Shown: positions 1 to 11,944 of the stretch, in pieces
Layout of the letters: the number at the start of each line of letters is the position of its first letter
Numbering within the stretch: the first letter of the stretch is position 1
NCBI GenBank assembly: GCA_024036415.1
Contig: JAMWET010000129.1
Coordinates: 303,501-367,500, forward strand
Source: Prochilodus magdalenae
Lineage: Eukaryota; Chordata; Actinopteri; Characiformes; Prochilodontidae
Direction: 5' to 3'
DNA length: 64,000 bases
Notes under the pieces: generated by a model
The model's database searches: none
Seen by the model: the letters and a program-made list of their open reading frames with translations, nothing else
What the model was told of the DNA's origin: nothing
Program-made: the position numbers and the translations under genes

Positions 1-62
1 ATAACATTATTGTGGATGGAAGAGAGCAAACTCTTAATATATGGGATTCCCCCTATTCTCAG
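1..62 (+). CDS. rergl: RERGL-like small GTPase, penultimate coding exon (5' end outside window)
   Basis: The window opens inside a coding exon. Read from base 3, it encodes a beta-strand and switch II region of a Ras-fold protein, with IIVDGREQTLNIWDSPYSQ at its end. It stops in phase 0 at CAG followed by the donor GTAAGC (from 63). The next exon begins in phase 0 at 232, so the intron is 169 bp. In canonical Ras proteins this stretch ends in DTAGQ. Here it is DSPYSQ, which resembles the divergent D-P-x-S-Q stretch I recall for RERGL rather than RERG or RASL11. The catalytic glutamine context is therefore not conserved, and normal GTP hydrolysis is doubtful. The N-terminal P-loop exons lie to the left of the window and cannot be checked. 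Confidence 0.8.
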
Positions 63-231
63 GTAAGCTGTATCAGACTGTGTAATAACTTTATTCTGTC
101 ACAAAAAATTAAATTAATTATGCTAATACTGTTAATACTAATCAGTCAGTTATTGTAATAGACCTTTTTTGGAATGCTATGCCTTCACTTCCTTCTCATA
201 TTCTCATGATAACTTGAATGTTTCTCACCAG

Positions 232-657
232 GACTTGTCCCCCGAGTCCACCACATATGAGAAGAGACTGCAGTGGGCTGACGGCTTTGTCCTGGTCTAC
301 AGCATCTGTGACCGAGCCAGTTTCAACAACATCAGCAAACTCCTCCAGAGCATAAAGGCTACCAAGGACTATACAGGTTTAGAGAAGGTGCCAATAGTTA
401 TTGTAGGAAACAAGAGGGACCTGCACCACCGACGCACAGTTCTCAGTGAGGAGGGTCGTTTGCTGGCAATCTCCACAGACTGTCAGTTCTACGAAGTCTC
501 AGCTGCAGAGAACTATCACAGCGTCCTCATGGTGTTCCACGGCTTGGTTAACCGCATAAAGGAGTCCAGGTCGGTGGTCAAAAAATCAGCTGGCATCAAG
601 GGCATTGTCAAGAGCATGTCTGCTGTGTTTGCCCGGAGGCGCACCGACTCGTTATGA
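232..657 (+). CDS. rergl: RERGL-like Ras-family protein, terminal coding exon
   Basis: This last exon follows the acceptor TTTCTCACCAG (AG at 230-231) in phase 0 and runs to TGA at 655-657, giving 141 codons. It carries the second half of a Ras G domain: a WADGFVLVYSICDRASF strand and helix, the G4 guanine-specificity motif NKRD at 409-420, and the G5 motif SAA at 499-507. It ends in a basic tail, VFARRRTDSL. There is no CAAX box, so C-terminal prenylation is not expected, as in the RERG/RERGL group. The match to RERGL (WADGF, VGNKRDL, CQF.E.SAAE, VF.[KR]RR at the end) is from memory of the family. RERG is growth-inhibitory and oestrogen-regulated in mammals; the role of RERGL is poorly known. 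An in-frame ATG at 169 lies inside the preceding intron and is not the start. Confidence 0.85.
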   Translation, partial: DLSPESTTYEKRLQWADGFVLVYSICDRASFNNISKLLQSIKATKDYTGLEKVPIVIVGNKRDLHHRRTVLSEEGRLLAISTDCQFYEVSAAENYHSVLMVFHGLVNRIKESRSVVKKSAGIKGIVKSMSAVFARRRTDSL

Positions 658-1530
658 GGCAGCAAGACAGTGTTCTGGAGTCACACCTGATTTTTGGTCT
701 GAGGTGACCTACTTTTGATGCCAGAAACAAGGGTAGGCTGATTCCTCATTGGCCCCAGTGTTAGGGCTTTGTTGAGGATGTGGAAGACGCCCTGTGGCTG
801 GTGTTGTGTGCTCAGGACTGTGCAACAACACGAGGCAAAGATCAACAGTCCAGTCTGTGTGCCATGGTGTTGGTAACTGCTGTAGAAAAGCAGTCAAAGG
901 TGTCTGCAGTATCCATCATTTTAAGACAACCAGGTGACTGTATGGTTTGGGAGAATTAGCTGGAGATGTGAGATCACTATTATATTATTCTGGGCAAAAT
1001 ATCAAAAAGTTGGATATGCCACAAAGAGGAAACATAAGGGCAGCATTCAAAACTTTATTTGCTTATTACAAACAGATGAAAATAGAGGAGAAAAAAAATG
1101 TAAGACAGCAAGTGAAATGTACCATGGATTTTAAGATAACATTATATCTATAATGTCCAAACAGAAACCAGAATTGATATATCCCATATCAATGATATCA
1201 TATATCAAATTCTAAAGAGATTACAATGGAGTTATCTTCAGTTGAATATCTCTCATTATCGTATTACTGTTTACAACAACACAATGTTTTTACGTGAATA
1301 AAAGTTTAATAGTGCTGACGGTTCAAGAAAGTCACAAAATCAGTGTTCAAATACATATTGTTTTTTGTTATCTCTCCAGCCCAGCAATGTTTCCACTGAA
1401 TATCTCTTGTGACAAAGATAGTTGACAAGGCAGAGGAAAGTCTGTGTATAGGTGTTAAATGATGAAATGATGAACTGTATAAAAATGCAGCAATAGATTG
1501 CATTGAAATAAATGATGTGCAGTTGTAATC
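658..1530 (+). other. 3' UTR and flank of the RERGL-like gene
   Basis: No open frame of note follows the stop codon. Two AATAAA hexamers on the + strand, at 1297-1302 and 1507-1512, are candidate poly(A) signals. They would give 3' UTRs of roughly 660 or 870 nt. Which is used cannot be told from the sequence. Confidence 0.5.
1297..1302 (+). terminator. candidate poly(A) signal AATAAA (RERGL-like gene)
   Basis: This is the first canonical AATAAA downstream of the stop at 657, in the transcript's sense. A second copy stands at 1507-1512. It is a hexamer match only; no GU-rich downstream element was scored. Confidence 0.4.
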
Positions 1531-2861
1531 TTTCACAAATTTGCAAAATGTGAACATGCAAAGCAGAACGATTTGATTATACTAAATTCTGATTATACTA
1601 AGATCTGAGATATCTGATATATCTGAAGGTCAAAAAATGTTTGTTAGTAGATGCTATACATTACATATGCTGTGGTATTATTTCTAACATTAAGCAGATA
1701 AGGGGGAAACACCGGCTGAAAACTGAGGATTAAAAACTTTTTAGGCTCTGTAAAATAAAAAACAGTGGAAAAAGCGATTACAGCTAAGACGTTTGTATCA
1801 GTCATGACACCTGCAGTCTCATTTTACAATGGAAATTGTTAAGTTTTAGTCAATGAGAAAAGGTACTCTATACCTGTTTTTTTTTTCACATTTTCCACTG
1901 ACAGCGTCTTGATGATTTTCAACAAAAATAAATCCATTTAAACCACACCTGAGGTTTGAGAATGATTCTGTTGTTTTAAGAAAGCATGCATGCATCATAC
2001 ACAAAGTGCATGAATTATTCTAGGTGTGATTAGAAATGTCTTATGAATCCAGAAACCAGACTTTTTTTTTAATACTGGGTCTGACACTTTAGCATTCTAA
2101 GACAAGTAAATATGTAATCGTAAGCTAAGCACATTCAGTTGCAGCAGACTCTATAATTGTCAGCTAAAAGATTTTTTGACTGTTGAAAGCTGCTGTTAAT
2201 GCTGGACATAACTTGACATAAACTATTTCTAAACTTTCAACATGATTTAATGATCAAACATTTACTCTTGTACTTAAAAGTTATTTTCATTATAGGATTT
2301 TTTGTGGGGGTAATTCTTTACATTGACATTAATTTCCAGTCAAAACTGCCCAATCTACAAGTTACTTGTTTTTTCAAAAGATTATTTGCAAGTGGAAAAA
2401 AAAACAGGGGATGTAGAGAATATGTGACTTAACAACCAAAACATGGTAGACCACCATCAGATAAATAGACTGACCACCCTAGATTTTCAACATTACTGAA
2501 TGAGTGTGTGATTGCCTGAACTGTGAGACACAGAAAATTCCACTATCCTCTAAGGTTGAACTTTGGCAGTGTAAAAAAATATCTCTGCAGATTTCTCTAA
2601 AGATTTGATGTCATAATTAGTTGTTAAGATTCTGTGTTTTCTGCTTTTAAAAAAAGGGCTCCCTGGCTGTATTGACTGGAAATCGAATAAATGAAAGGCG
2701 GTCCCTGATAACTGCTCAATATCACTGCAAAATCCAAATAATATATTTTGACTTCTAAGGGTTACCTTAGTCTTACTCTGTCATACCTGTGGCTTCCAAC
2801 TAATGGTCGCATAATCTGCAGACTCTGAGTACAGGAGGAGTACTGTATCTCTAATTCGGTC
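1531..2861. other. convergent intergenic interval / perilipin 3' UTR
   Basis: This AT-rich interval separates two convergent genes. No coding exon is apparent. The perilipin 3' UTR must run leftward from 2861; an ATTAAA on the - strand at 2246-2251 is a possible poly(A) signal about 610 nt after the stop. I did not find a - strand AATAAA between that point and the stop codon. Confidence 0.35.
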
Positions 2862-3128
2862 TCAACTTTCCAAATGAGGCTCTGGGCGACTTTTTTCTAG
2901 GCTTTGCTTTGTATGGAGGAGGTGAAGTTCCTCAGATGGCAGCGAATCCATGGGCTCTCCATCCTTCACCGACTCCTGGGAATTGTGAGAGGGGTTGTTC
3001 CTCTGGTCTGATCCATTAGACTCCACTGCTGGAGAGCCATTTGACTGGTTTTTTGTCTGTTCTGTGTTTTCTCCTCCCCCGCCATTGTAAAGGATCTCTT
3101 CTCGTGGCTTGGAAGATAAGCCAGAAAG
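2862..3128 (-). CDS. plin1: perilipin terminal coding exon (hydrophilic C terminus)
   Basis: The exon begins after the acceptor TGTTTGAACCCAG in phase 0 (LSGLSSKPREE at its start) and runs 88 codons to TGA at 2862-2864. The peptide is rich in Gly, Ser, Asn, Gln and Glu, with a GGGG run near its residue 16-19, and ends in a charged stretch (SRPEPHLES). Its start resembles the PLPRLSLMEPE region of PLIN1, but the arginine-rich PKA-site tail known from mammalian PLIN1 is not visible. Assignment to this gene rests on strand, phase and order, not on clear homology of the tail. An unseen intermediate exon of length divisible by three is possible. Confidence 0.6.
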   Translation of the reverse strand, partial: LSGLSSKPREEILYNGGGGENTEQTKNQSNGSPAVESNGSDQRNNPSHNSQESVKDGEPMDSLPSEELHLLHTKQSLEKSRPEPHLES

Positions 3129-5429
3129 CTGGGTTCAAACACAACAACATATCAGTTTCTATATTTCTTCAACATGACTGCATTCTTAGAACCTGTATGC
3201 TACGGGCAGATACTATATATATGTATATCTGTTAAAACAGCAATGTTCTGGAACACTGTCTACTGGATCATAATGCTCATTGCAACCATGTGAGACAGAT
3301 AGTGAAAGGTGGATACTGTACAGTACACTTTAGAACAGAATGGTAAGGATATTCAATACTACTGTATTTAAAAAAAAAGATGAAAGTCTATGCCTGCTAG
3401 GAACACATTGTTACTGTGGAACATTCCCTCTGCTTTTCTTTGATGGATCTGGACATTAATATCCCCACCAGATGTTCTTGGCCGTTCTCAGTCACGTCTG
3501 TTCCAAAAGCCGTCTTCTTACCAGAACACTGCAAACCTATTATTTCCGGAACGGTGTTTTGGAAGCTCCTTGTTAATGCGGGAGGCAGGAGACGGGGTGG
3601 ATTGGCTATACAAAATCCATCTCCCTAAAAATTCCACAATGGAACTAGGATCCCATACAGAAGTACTGCATGTGTTGCCAATAAACAGCTCTACTGTGGC
3701 AGTGATGAACTTGGACTGACCTTCCAAGGGCCAGAATTTGGATGATACACATTATTAAAGGTGCCCCTAGTGTAGCACAAAACTGGGTGAGGGCAAAACT
3801 GGTGCCAGACCTATTATAGTCTACTGCTTTTGTCCAGTGGTTTAAAGGCATCCTAAACAGGCCCATGCCAGGGGTTAATGAGCGAGGGACGGGTCTGTCT
3901 ACAGCATGTAGACTCTCTTTGTCACATTCCGTGACCCCTTTAAAGATCACTGCACAGAATGACTCAGGGTCTGGGCTACAGTCTGTCTAAAGGCCCTTAA
4001 GACTTTCATCTGAAAAACTGTCATGCAGTATGACTGCACAGACGTTTCATAAACGTCAGTGTTAATAAGTCAGTATGAAAGTTAAAAGTTGAAAAGTGAA
4101 GCCTGCAAAGCTTTAAAGCAGACAATGCTAATTCCGCCTGAGTGAAGGAAAATGAGTTGTTCTTACGAAGTCACTCACAAAACATGGTTTGTATGTCATC
4201 GTGATCTAGGCCAGGCAGAACCTTATCTGTCCTGTGTGTAAAGGACCATGAAGTCAACACATGTGCCTATCACGAGTTTTCTGCTGACAAAATCCCTTGA
4301 GCATGGCCAATACGCCAGCTTTTACAAGTCTCAACCTACTTCTACACCGATAAAACTAATTTCCAAAAACAAACATCATCCCAGACAAAATACATTACAT
4401 CTTTACCCAGCTGGTGAGATCCTTCACAAAACGTGACCTTCAAGCAGACAAAGCAATCACACTAACAATCTAGGGCTAAGTGGGGGTCAAAAAAGTTTTG
4501 ATATGTATACAAGTGCCTTGACTTTGATAAAGATTCCTGAAATAAATGAAAGAAGAACGTGAACAGACCTATTAGACCACCAAAACTGTCACCAGCAGAT
4601 AAACAGTACTGAAAGCTTTCCTCTTTGAGAGACAGGAGACAAGTAAGCTCCACTCTTATCTCAAAAAAACTGGAAAATCAATTAAAGAAGCTGCTGGTGT
4701 TCTCAGATTAGCTAACTGACTAACCAACCCAGGGTCTTGAGCTCAACATGGCTGAGTTTGTTTGTAATTATTCAGGTTGTGAAAAGCAGAAGATGCAAGT
4801 CCTTAAACTGGACTTTGGAGGCGTGGAGAAATATCCATGCAGATTCCTTCCAAAAAGAAGACAAACTGGATGGACAAAGTAAATATGTGTATAGAATAAA
4901 ATGTGCTTGATTATGCTGCTTGATTATGGTACCGATGATGTTTTGTTACTGAATGACTGAAATTCAGTCATTCAAATTCAAGATGTGAGACATCATTGAC
5001 TCCCAACAACTTTACTTTATTGCTATGATGTAAGCGCTGTCCTTTGCTAGGCTCGGGAGGGCCTGCTGCTGAGTATGATGTGTATGGCAGCAGGGTGTGA
5101 GACTGATCCCAATATCACATCATGTTTTCCAAGAAGAAACCAGCAGGGCCTGTCTTGAGGATGGACCTCTTTCAGTGAGTTTCGCCTGCTGTTTCTTCAG
5201 GGAATTTGAGACAAATATGGCATGAAGAAAGCTACATTCATGGACCAATTCACTACTGTTGTTCTACAATCACATCTGTTAGGTGCATTCTAATATATTT
5301 TATCAGGATGGAGAATTAAAACCAAAGGAAGTTGACCTGCAAGTGCAGTATAAATTCAGCATATTATGGGATACCATAAGGACTGTGCAGTAGTCTAAAA
5401 TGTGCAATAATTTTCAGTAGTGATGGAAT
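3129..5429. other. intron (perilipin), no further feature recognised
   Basis: This is AT-rich non-coding sequence. A - strand stretch around 3515-3600 has raised CpG content and a fair donor (TTCTG|GTAAGA near 3510). Its three frames show no perilipin similarity, so I do not call an exon. Confidence 0.4.
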
Positions 5430-5500
5430 GTCGGTAGGTCGGTAGGTCGGTCGGTCGGTCAGTCGGTCGGACGGTCGGTCGGTAAGTCGATAAATAGATA
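5430..5500. repeat. imperfect (GGTC)n tetranucleotide repeat
   Basis: Repeated GGTC/GGTA/AGTC units run for about 60 bases and then grade into GATA-like units (GATAAATAGATAAAC). The tract creates an open frame on the - strand of Thr/Asp/Arg/Pro repeats that is not a gene. Confidence 0.85.
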
Positions 5501-5647
5501 AACCTAAAGTATTCTACACAAGAAATTGTTGATGATAGTTCCCAGCAGACAAAAAAATAAATGTGGAGCTGCACCTTTTTACAAGTCATGTTCTTGGTTC
5601 AAGTAAAAAGGATGAATCAAAGCTGTATGTCAACTTATATGGCCCAA

Positions 5648-5865
5648 CTACATTTACAATATTTAGCTGACGCTCTTATCCTGAGTGACTTACAAGGTTA
5701 ATCATATTACACGTTGGCCAATGTAGTGTTAGGAGTCTTGCCTAAGGACTCCTATTGGTGTAGCACAGCATAGTCACCCAGACCGGGATTTGAACCCCAG
5801 CTTCCCACATATGGCAGTGACTCTCTGGCAGGTAGTGGTGTTGTCCACTGAGGTACACCAATCAC
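5648..5865 (-). repeat. tRNA-derived SINE-like element
   Basis: Read on the - strand, it has a pol III A-box-like GGTGTACCTCAGTGG near 5850. About 60 bp further is a strong B box, GGTTCAAATCCCGGTC, near 5790-5805. The 3' part is the teleost repeat tail that on the + strand reads TTAGCTGACGCTCTTATCC...GACTTACAA. It lies in the long last perilipin intron. The same tail alone recurs at 16515-16573. Confidence 0.65.
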
Positions 5866-8029
5866 TTGAGCTACAATTTTTATGTTGTTGTGGTACAACA
5901 GCTAAATCTGAATAGGCAAAACAATGTGTGCATGTATGAATACAAGTCTAAGCACAGTTTCAGAGCAGCCTAACAATATTTAGTTTGAGCATTCAAGTGC
6001 ATATGATTCCCTACACACTAGCCAGCCACAGACATCAACAGATGTTATCTGAATCTGATATGGCAAATCTATACTATAAATCTATAAAAAAAACAAGCTC
6101 CTGGCAGTGGTCGCTTCTCAGAGTTGCCCGTTTATGTTTTACAGTTCCCTCTATCCAATGCTATAACATGAAAATAGTTTGCCTTAGCCTTATATCAGAA
6201 TCTAGGACCCACCTCATTATTTATTTTGTTGGTGTGTTTTCTTTTTGACAATTCCTACACATGATATTGTGGCTTATAATAATAACATGTACTGGCCTTC
6301 TAGCAAACTGCAGACTTTCTATAACTGAGTAGCACTGCAAATCAGAAGCTATAACCATCCTTGAGTTATTTGTTTATTCAAATTTTCCATTCTACCTTAA
6401 ATTTACATAACTGCAACCGAAGTGTTTCCAAATATGAGCCTGCACTGTCATCTAATCATTTCAAAATGTTTGACTGATCGACCATTCAAGGCAGGCTTAC
6501 CTAACCAATACTGTATTTTTTCAAAGTTCAGAGAGCTGCATAGGTTTTTATGTTTGTAGTTATCACTGATCATGTATTCTGTTAAATACAACTCTAAAAA
6601 CATTCCTGAAATCCTGTATTGTATAGCATGAAAGTTAAAATACACATCATAACATCCTACATTTAATTTTAGTTAATAGTTAATAAGATCAGCACGTTAC
6701 CCAACACCCCACAAATACTAGCAAATATTGCACAGGGAATAACACAACTCCTAAACATGCTACGCTTTGTAGGTTTAAATTCTGTTACTGTCCCTCGTTG
6801 TGTTTCTGATAAGGTGACTTAGTCATTACATTCATCTTCAATATGCAAAAACAACACAAGCGCTGAGCTTACAGAGAATAATAACTTGACCATGCAGTCA
6901 AGTTTACAAGATTTCCAGGAAGGTCTGTAACTGATTGTTCACTTGCTACTGTTTACAAAGCATTAAGCCACTGTGTGTGAGACTGACTTTCATTACTGGT
7001 ATGAAAGGCTTTGTCATGCTCTGCAGGGGGTGGGGAATGTGTCAACTGTAAAACATCTGGACCCTGATTGGACCTTATTCCCTTACAAAACTGGAAAGAA
7101 TTGCTTTAACAGTTCAAAAATCCCAACCATCCAGTTTACCCGTGCCACTCCTGAACTCCCCAGCAGAGCTCAGAAATACCCCCTGCAGAGCACGTCTTCT
7201 CAAGAACACTCTCAGTTAGGCCTTGATCTGCCTATTATTAGCCATCCCCGTTGTTGACGAAACAAGTGCACTGCCCTGTGCTACTTCTTGGCATCGGTCA
7301 GTTTTTTTTGTACAATAAAACACCACAGCTCAGTTTATCATACTATTATTGTACCCACCGAGTCAATGAGCTGTTGTGTCCAATCATTTAATAATAATTA
7401 TTTTATCCACAAACAATATATTTATTTATATATATATATATATATATAAGAGCCGAAAAGTGGGGCAATTCACACGAGGTCACCTTGTTACAACCAAACA
7501 AACAGCATTCTTTAACCCTGATAGTGCAGCTAGTCTGTGCATGAACAGGCATCTTCTATTTATGCAAAATCAAAAGCTAGCAGCATGCCTCAAACGGAGA
7601 AAGAACTGAGTTTGTTTTGGCTCAAAAGATGTGTTTTTGCATTAACATGCTGTTTGCATTTGAGATATACTACCAGCTTAAATGCCAAGATGCACTAATT
7701 GAATAGCTGGTTAAGCATTGTTGCTAATAAGAGAAGGAAACTCTTAGGCTCCAACTAGCAGAAGGCTAAAGGGGTAAAACATCCTCACTGTTAGAAACAA
7801 CTAGTTTTATGAACCAACTATTAATTTAATGTTACCAAGCTGTCAAAGGATTTATAAACCCTAATTAGCCATAGGCCTACCTACTTCATTAATTCAGTGG
7901 ACCCTTGCCAGTTAAATGATATGTTTTGTGGGTTTAACCTTTAGTCTCATAACCGCACAATTTACAGTACCATTTAAAAGTTTCGAATCACTTGTCATAT
8001 TAATAATTGCATAGTTTATGTTTTGGCTG
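5866..8029. other. intron (perilipin), no gene seen
   Basis: Apart from a (TA)n tract at 7427-7448, I see only unremarkable AT-rich sequence. Open frames here are short and show no family resemblance. Confidence 0.4.
7427..7448. repeat. short (TA)n microsatellite
   Basis: An uninterrupted TA run follows an AT-rich stretch. It has no coding meaning. Confidence 0.85.
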
Positions 8030-8290
8030 GTCAACAGGCCTGTAGCACATTTCCAAAATTGTTGGGACAGGGCAATTTAGTGCTAGTAATGAGGTAAAAC
8101 AAAACTAAACAAACAAACAAAATGATTTCAAACAGGTGCTGTCAACATGAGAAGGTGGTTGTGATTTGGTACAAAAGCAGTCATTGTTCAGTTAATCCAT
8201 GCTTTTTTGCACTTTTTTCAAGGGTTGCAGTTTGTGACCTACAACCACAGGACATTGCAAGAGCCTGTTGCCACAAATGTCTCTCACACT
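8030..8290 (+). mobile_element. highly decayed Tc1-type relic
   Basis: Scattered blocks (TTCCAAAATTGTTGGGACAG, TTTGGTACAAAAGCAG) resemble the 5' flank and promoter-proximal part of a common teleost Tc1 family that also has a deleted copy at 60200-61075. No ends or target duplication can be seen. The call is weak. Confidence 0.25.
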
Positions 8291-11173
8291 ACCCCTCTTA
8301 CACATTACACTTATTAACAACCACCTGGGACACCATAGCAATGGCCTGCCAATACCTCAGCGACAACCTGGTGTAACACAGAAACAAGTCAATCAAATAT
8401 TAGAGAAGTCATTAATGTGTTGACAATATAAATAAATGTATGACAATAGAAAAGAGCATTAGTCCCATCTAAACATTCCAGTTATGTACTGTAATGGAAA
8501 GTTTGCAGCATTTTGTCAAAAATCATTCAGTAATTAAATCCAGACTTCCTCCAATCTGTTGAACAGTGTGATTACATATCATTCCACTTCTGTTCAACAA
8601 CGAAATCTCTCTCAAAACTAACAACAGACATCATGTCTGGCTTAGTACATCTTGGCCCTTACGTGTGTCCAAAAACCTGTCTGTGCATGTGCCTGTGCAG
8701 TACCTTTGTCAAGACTGCACTGCCTTTGTCTAAAATCGTAAACTCTAACTTGACTATGCCCCATTCACCCTCCTGCTAATGGAGACAAAGGATTGCACTG
8801 GTCATGATCCGCCAGGTTTTTAAAAATGAGGTTTGGAAATTCTACTTGGACACAAAACGCCTTGTGTCATGCAAACACATTTACAGCCACTTTTCACTTG
8901 ATTATATCCTTAAGGAAGTCTGGCAATCTAGGGTACTGACTTATGTTACTGATTTTAGCTTGTTAGTATGGAATCTGCAGGTAACTTCTGTAAGGTTCTG
9001 CAAAGTCAAATCATGGCCCAGCCATTATGTAGTACCAATCAAAGTAGGAAGCAACAATATATAGTGAAAGAAACACTTGGAGAAACAAAATGTTACTTGG
9101 GGAAATTTAAAAACATGGAGATGAGCAATATCAGCTGTATTTAATTAAAGGACCACTCTGGCCAAAATGACTTATTTAACCTTTACTACAACTTGTGTAA
9201 ATGTGCCTAAACTCCTACAGCAGTTCTGCAACATATAGATTGAGATTTTACAGGTTAAAGACAGGTATGCAGTATCTTTAAGAAGGAAGGCACTGTGGAA
9301 ATACTACATATGCTTTTAGGTGTTTTCTGCTTCCTGGCAAGTGCTGAAGAAAGCTAGATATCTAATGTTCCCATGTGGGAAAAAATTTAACAGGTATTTA
9401 TCTTATCCTAAGTTTGACTTATTTTGTCAGACTGAAATGTTAGAAAACTCTGGCATCCATTTTGTGCAAAATAAAGTTACGCAACTGCAATAGATAAGTG
9501 GAGGGCTAACAGTCAGGTTTGGTTGACAACATATAGATTCTGAATGACTGTATAATGTATTAAGTAAACTACAATATCATGAATTCCAGCTTTAGTCACA
9601 TTATCACTCCTTGCAGCAGTCATCAACAGTCATTCAATTTGTGTTTAGGATATCATAAGAATATTGGATTGTTCACTCGTGTATTATTTAATTGTGAACT
9701 GAACGTTAACATTTATCCCTTTACCTACAGGAGTACTAGAAACGAAAACATCTGAAAATGTTTTTGAATGAAAAACAAAATAAATTATCTTTACAAAATA
9801 TTTAAAACCATGTACAAAGCTGTTGTTAATGTACATTTAAATTTGTGCTCTGTCAGAAAAAGGACAATAACTGTGGTTGTCCTTCCACTCTGAGCTCTGA
9901 GTTTATTTTATAGGTACTCTAAGTTTATTTATTTGGGCTGAATTCTGTCCAGCAGTGCATGCAATGTTTCCATTGGCATAAGGCAAGCAATGTTGTCACA
10001 TCCCTACTCTACAAATAGTATATACAATATGACACAAAATGATGTCTAATAAGTCTCTTTCTTATCTGACACCTATCCCTGTCGTCTCTATTCTGATGAG
10101 CTACCTGCGCTATCATCATTTACATAAAAACAGGTGGTTGGACAAACTACAGCACAGGACTACTACAGAGGGCGTACTGGTATGTTGCTTAAAGGGGTCC
10201 ATAAAAAAGCAGGTGGCTGGACAAACTGCAGCACAGGACTACTACATATGTTAACAAACTATTTGTAAAGCCACAGCTGAAAGGCTGGCTAATGCTGGTG
10301 AGTACTTTTGTGCAATGATGTATAGCCTTTATAGTCTAAATTTCCCTCCCATCCTTGACCATGCCTTTTTTAGGGTATAGACCAAGTCATTCAGAGTGGT
10401 TTACAGCAAAACCATGTTGGGACTGGGAGCAGGAGGCACCATTCCAAGCAGATGAGGTGACAGGTGAAGGCAAAGCTCTCAGCACATTTCGTTGTTTATG
10501 TTCCACTCTGCTGACTGATAGAGGTGAGATGAATATACCCTTGAAAGACATAGACATAGAAATGCCAGGGAGCAACTGGGACGCAAATGTAGATAAGGCA
10601 CAGTGGGATAAACCTTGGGTTCAGATTTATCTGAACGCTTAACCATCATGACCAGCTGACCAATGATTGACATTGTTTTTACAAATCATTACCTTTTTGG
10701 CTTCTCGTTAGCAAATACTTGCTACTGAAACGTGAATACATATAAAGAAATGGGCAATTGTCCTAGATGACCATTACTTTAACCACAGCACCTTCTGAGA
10801 TTACAGCCTAGGAACTTCCTCCTCAAGCACATAATGATGCATATAAAGGTGATAGGGGAAATCAAGTGCTTTGGTAGAAAAAGCAGCCGTGCCCTTCAGC
10901 ATCTAAATCAGCTCTTACTGAGTTATGGGAAGAGACTTGTCACTTTTGAGACAACACAGGAAGTTTACGGGACAGCAAGGAAATGGAACACGTCAGAGTC
11001 ATAAAGCTCTTGTTCAGCGAGTACACATGCTTGAAATAAAGCCTCATGTCCACTTCCTCTGGGAAGGCATATTCCCTGAGGACATATAAAGAAAAAATAT
11101 TTATGCTGTGTTAATACAACAGTAAAAAGGAGAACATTTTGTGTTCGTACGAACTACATGTAAGTAACTGGGA
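8291..11173. other. intron (perilipin), with one internal direct repeat
   Basis: No exon was recognised. Two copies of a roughly 44-bp sequence (10124-10167 and 10201-10246; core CAGCACAGGACTACTACA) lie 33 bp apart. An open frame of 95 codons at 10355-10642 (+) shows no recognisable domain and has no supporting splice context. Confidence 0.4.
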
Positions 11174-11174
11174 G

Positions 11175-11912
11175 TGTTTATAAACACCAAACATTAAAAC
11201 CACCTCAATCTATCCTCACTCTTTTACAGTCCGTTACCTTTTTTTTTAGCTCCACTTACCACATAGGGGCATCTTGTAGTTCTAAAATTACAGACTGTTT
11301 CTCTGCATGCTTTTTTAGCCCTCCATCAGCTCATTTTTCTATGGTCAAGACCCCCAAAAGACCCCCAGAGAGCAGGGATTATGAGGGTGGTGGTGTTTTA
11401 GTGTGTGTTGTGCCGTTGCGAGTGGATCAGACACAGCAGTGTTGCTGGAGTATTTGAGCACCTCAGTGTCACTGCTGGACTAAGAATAGTCCACCGACCA
11501 AAACTATCCAGCCAACAGCCCTGAGGGCAGCATCCTGTGACTACTAATGCAGGACTAGAGGATAAACACAAACTCTGCAGCAGCAGATGAACCATCTTCT
11601 CTGACTTTACATCTACATTGTGGACCATTGTCTAATAGAGTAGACAGTAATTGGACAGAGTGTTTAAACACTCCGGCTGCACTGCTGTGTCTGATCCATA
11701 CCAGCACAACACCAAAATACCACCACCACGTCAGTGTCACTGCAGTGCTAACAATGATCCACCATGGAGTGTTAACAAAGTATGCAGAGAAACAGACTGA
11801 CTGTAATTGTAAAACCACAAGGTGCTCCTACACAGTGCGTCGGGCTGATAAAATGGAGAGTGAGAGTAGAAACAAAGAGGTGGTTTTAATGATATGGCTG
11901 ATGGGTGTATAC
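11175..11912. mobile_element. palindromic MITE (ends CATTAAAACCACC)
   Basis: The left part (ACATTAAAACCACCTC, then TAGTTCTAAAATTACAGACT and TTTCTCTGCATGC) is matched in inverted order on the right (GCAGAGAAACAGACTGACTG, AATTGTAAAACCACAAGGTG, GAGGTGGTTTTAATGATATG). Inner segments are also inverted copies (GTGGATCAGACACAGCAGTG against CACTGCTGTGTCTGATCCA). The whole element of about 740 bp could fold on itself. It is a non-autonomous element; outer ends are approximate because the left terminus is partly deleted. It shares internal blocks with the arms of the palindrome at 57961-59400. It sits in the last perilipin intron. Confidence 0.7.
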
Positions 11913-11944
11913 TTATACTAAAAACTGTTTGGGGCTTTTTTCTG

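Noticed and set aside
169..231. In-frame Met upstream of the RERGL-like terminal exon
   Set aside because: It lies in the intron before a good acceptor at 230-231, and the preceding exon joins in phase 0 without it.
3510..3600. Possible extra perilipin exon
   Set aside because: There is a fair donor and raised CpG, but no frame resembles perilipin and the acceptor is weak.
5040..5215. Possible perilipin exon reading VSNSLKKQQAKLTERG on the - strand
   Set aside because: A short helix-like frame with a stop soon after; it has no family match and no donor.
10355..10642. 95-codon + strand frame in a perilipin intron
   Set aside because: No recognisable domain, no promoter or splice context, and only modest length.
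11398..11921. Overlapping open frames on both strands near 11.4-11.9 kb
   Set aside because: They fall inside the palindromic MITE, and the forward and reverse peptides are mirror products of its inverted arms.
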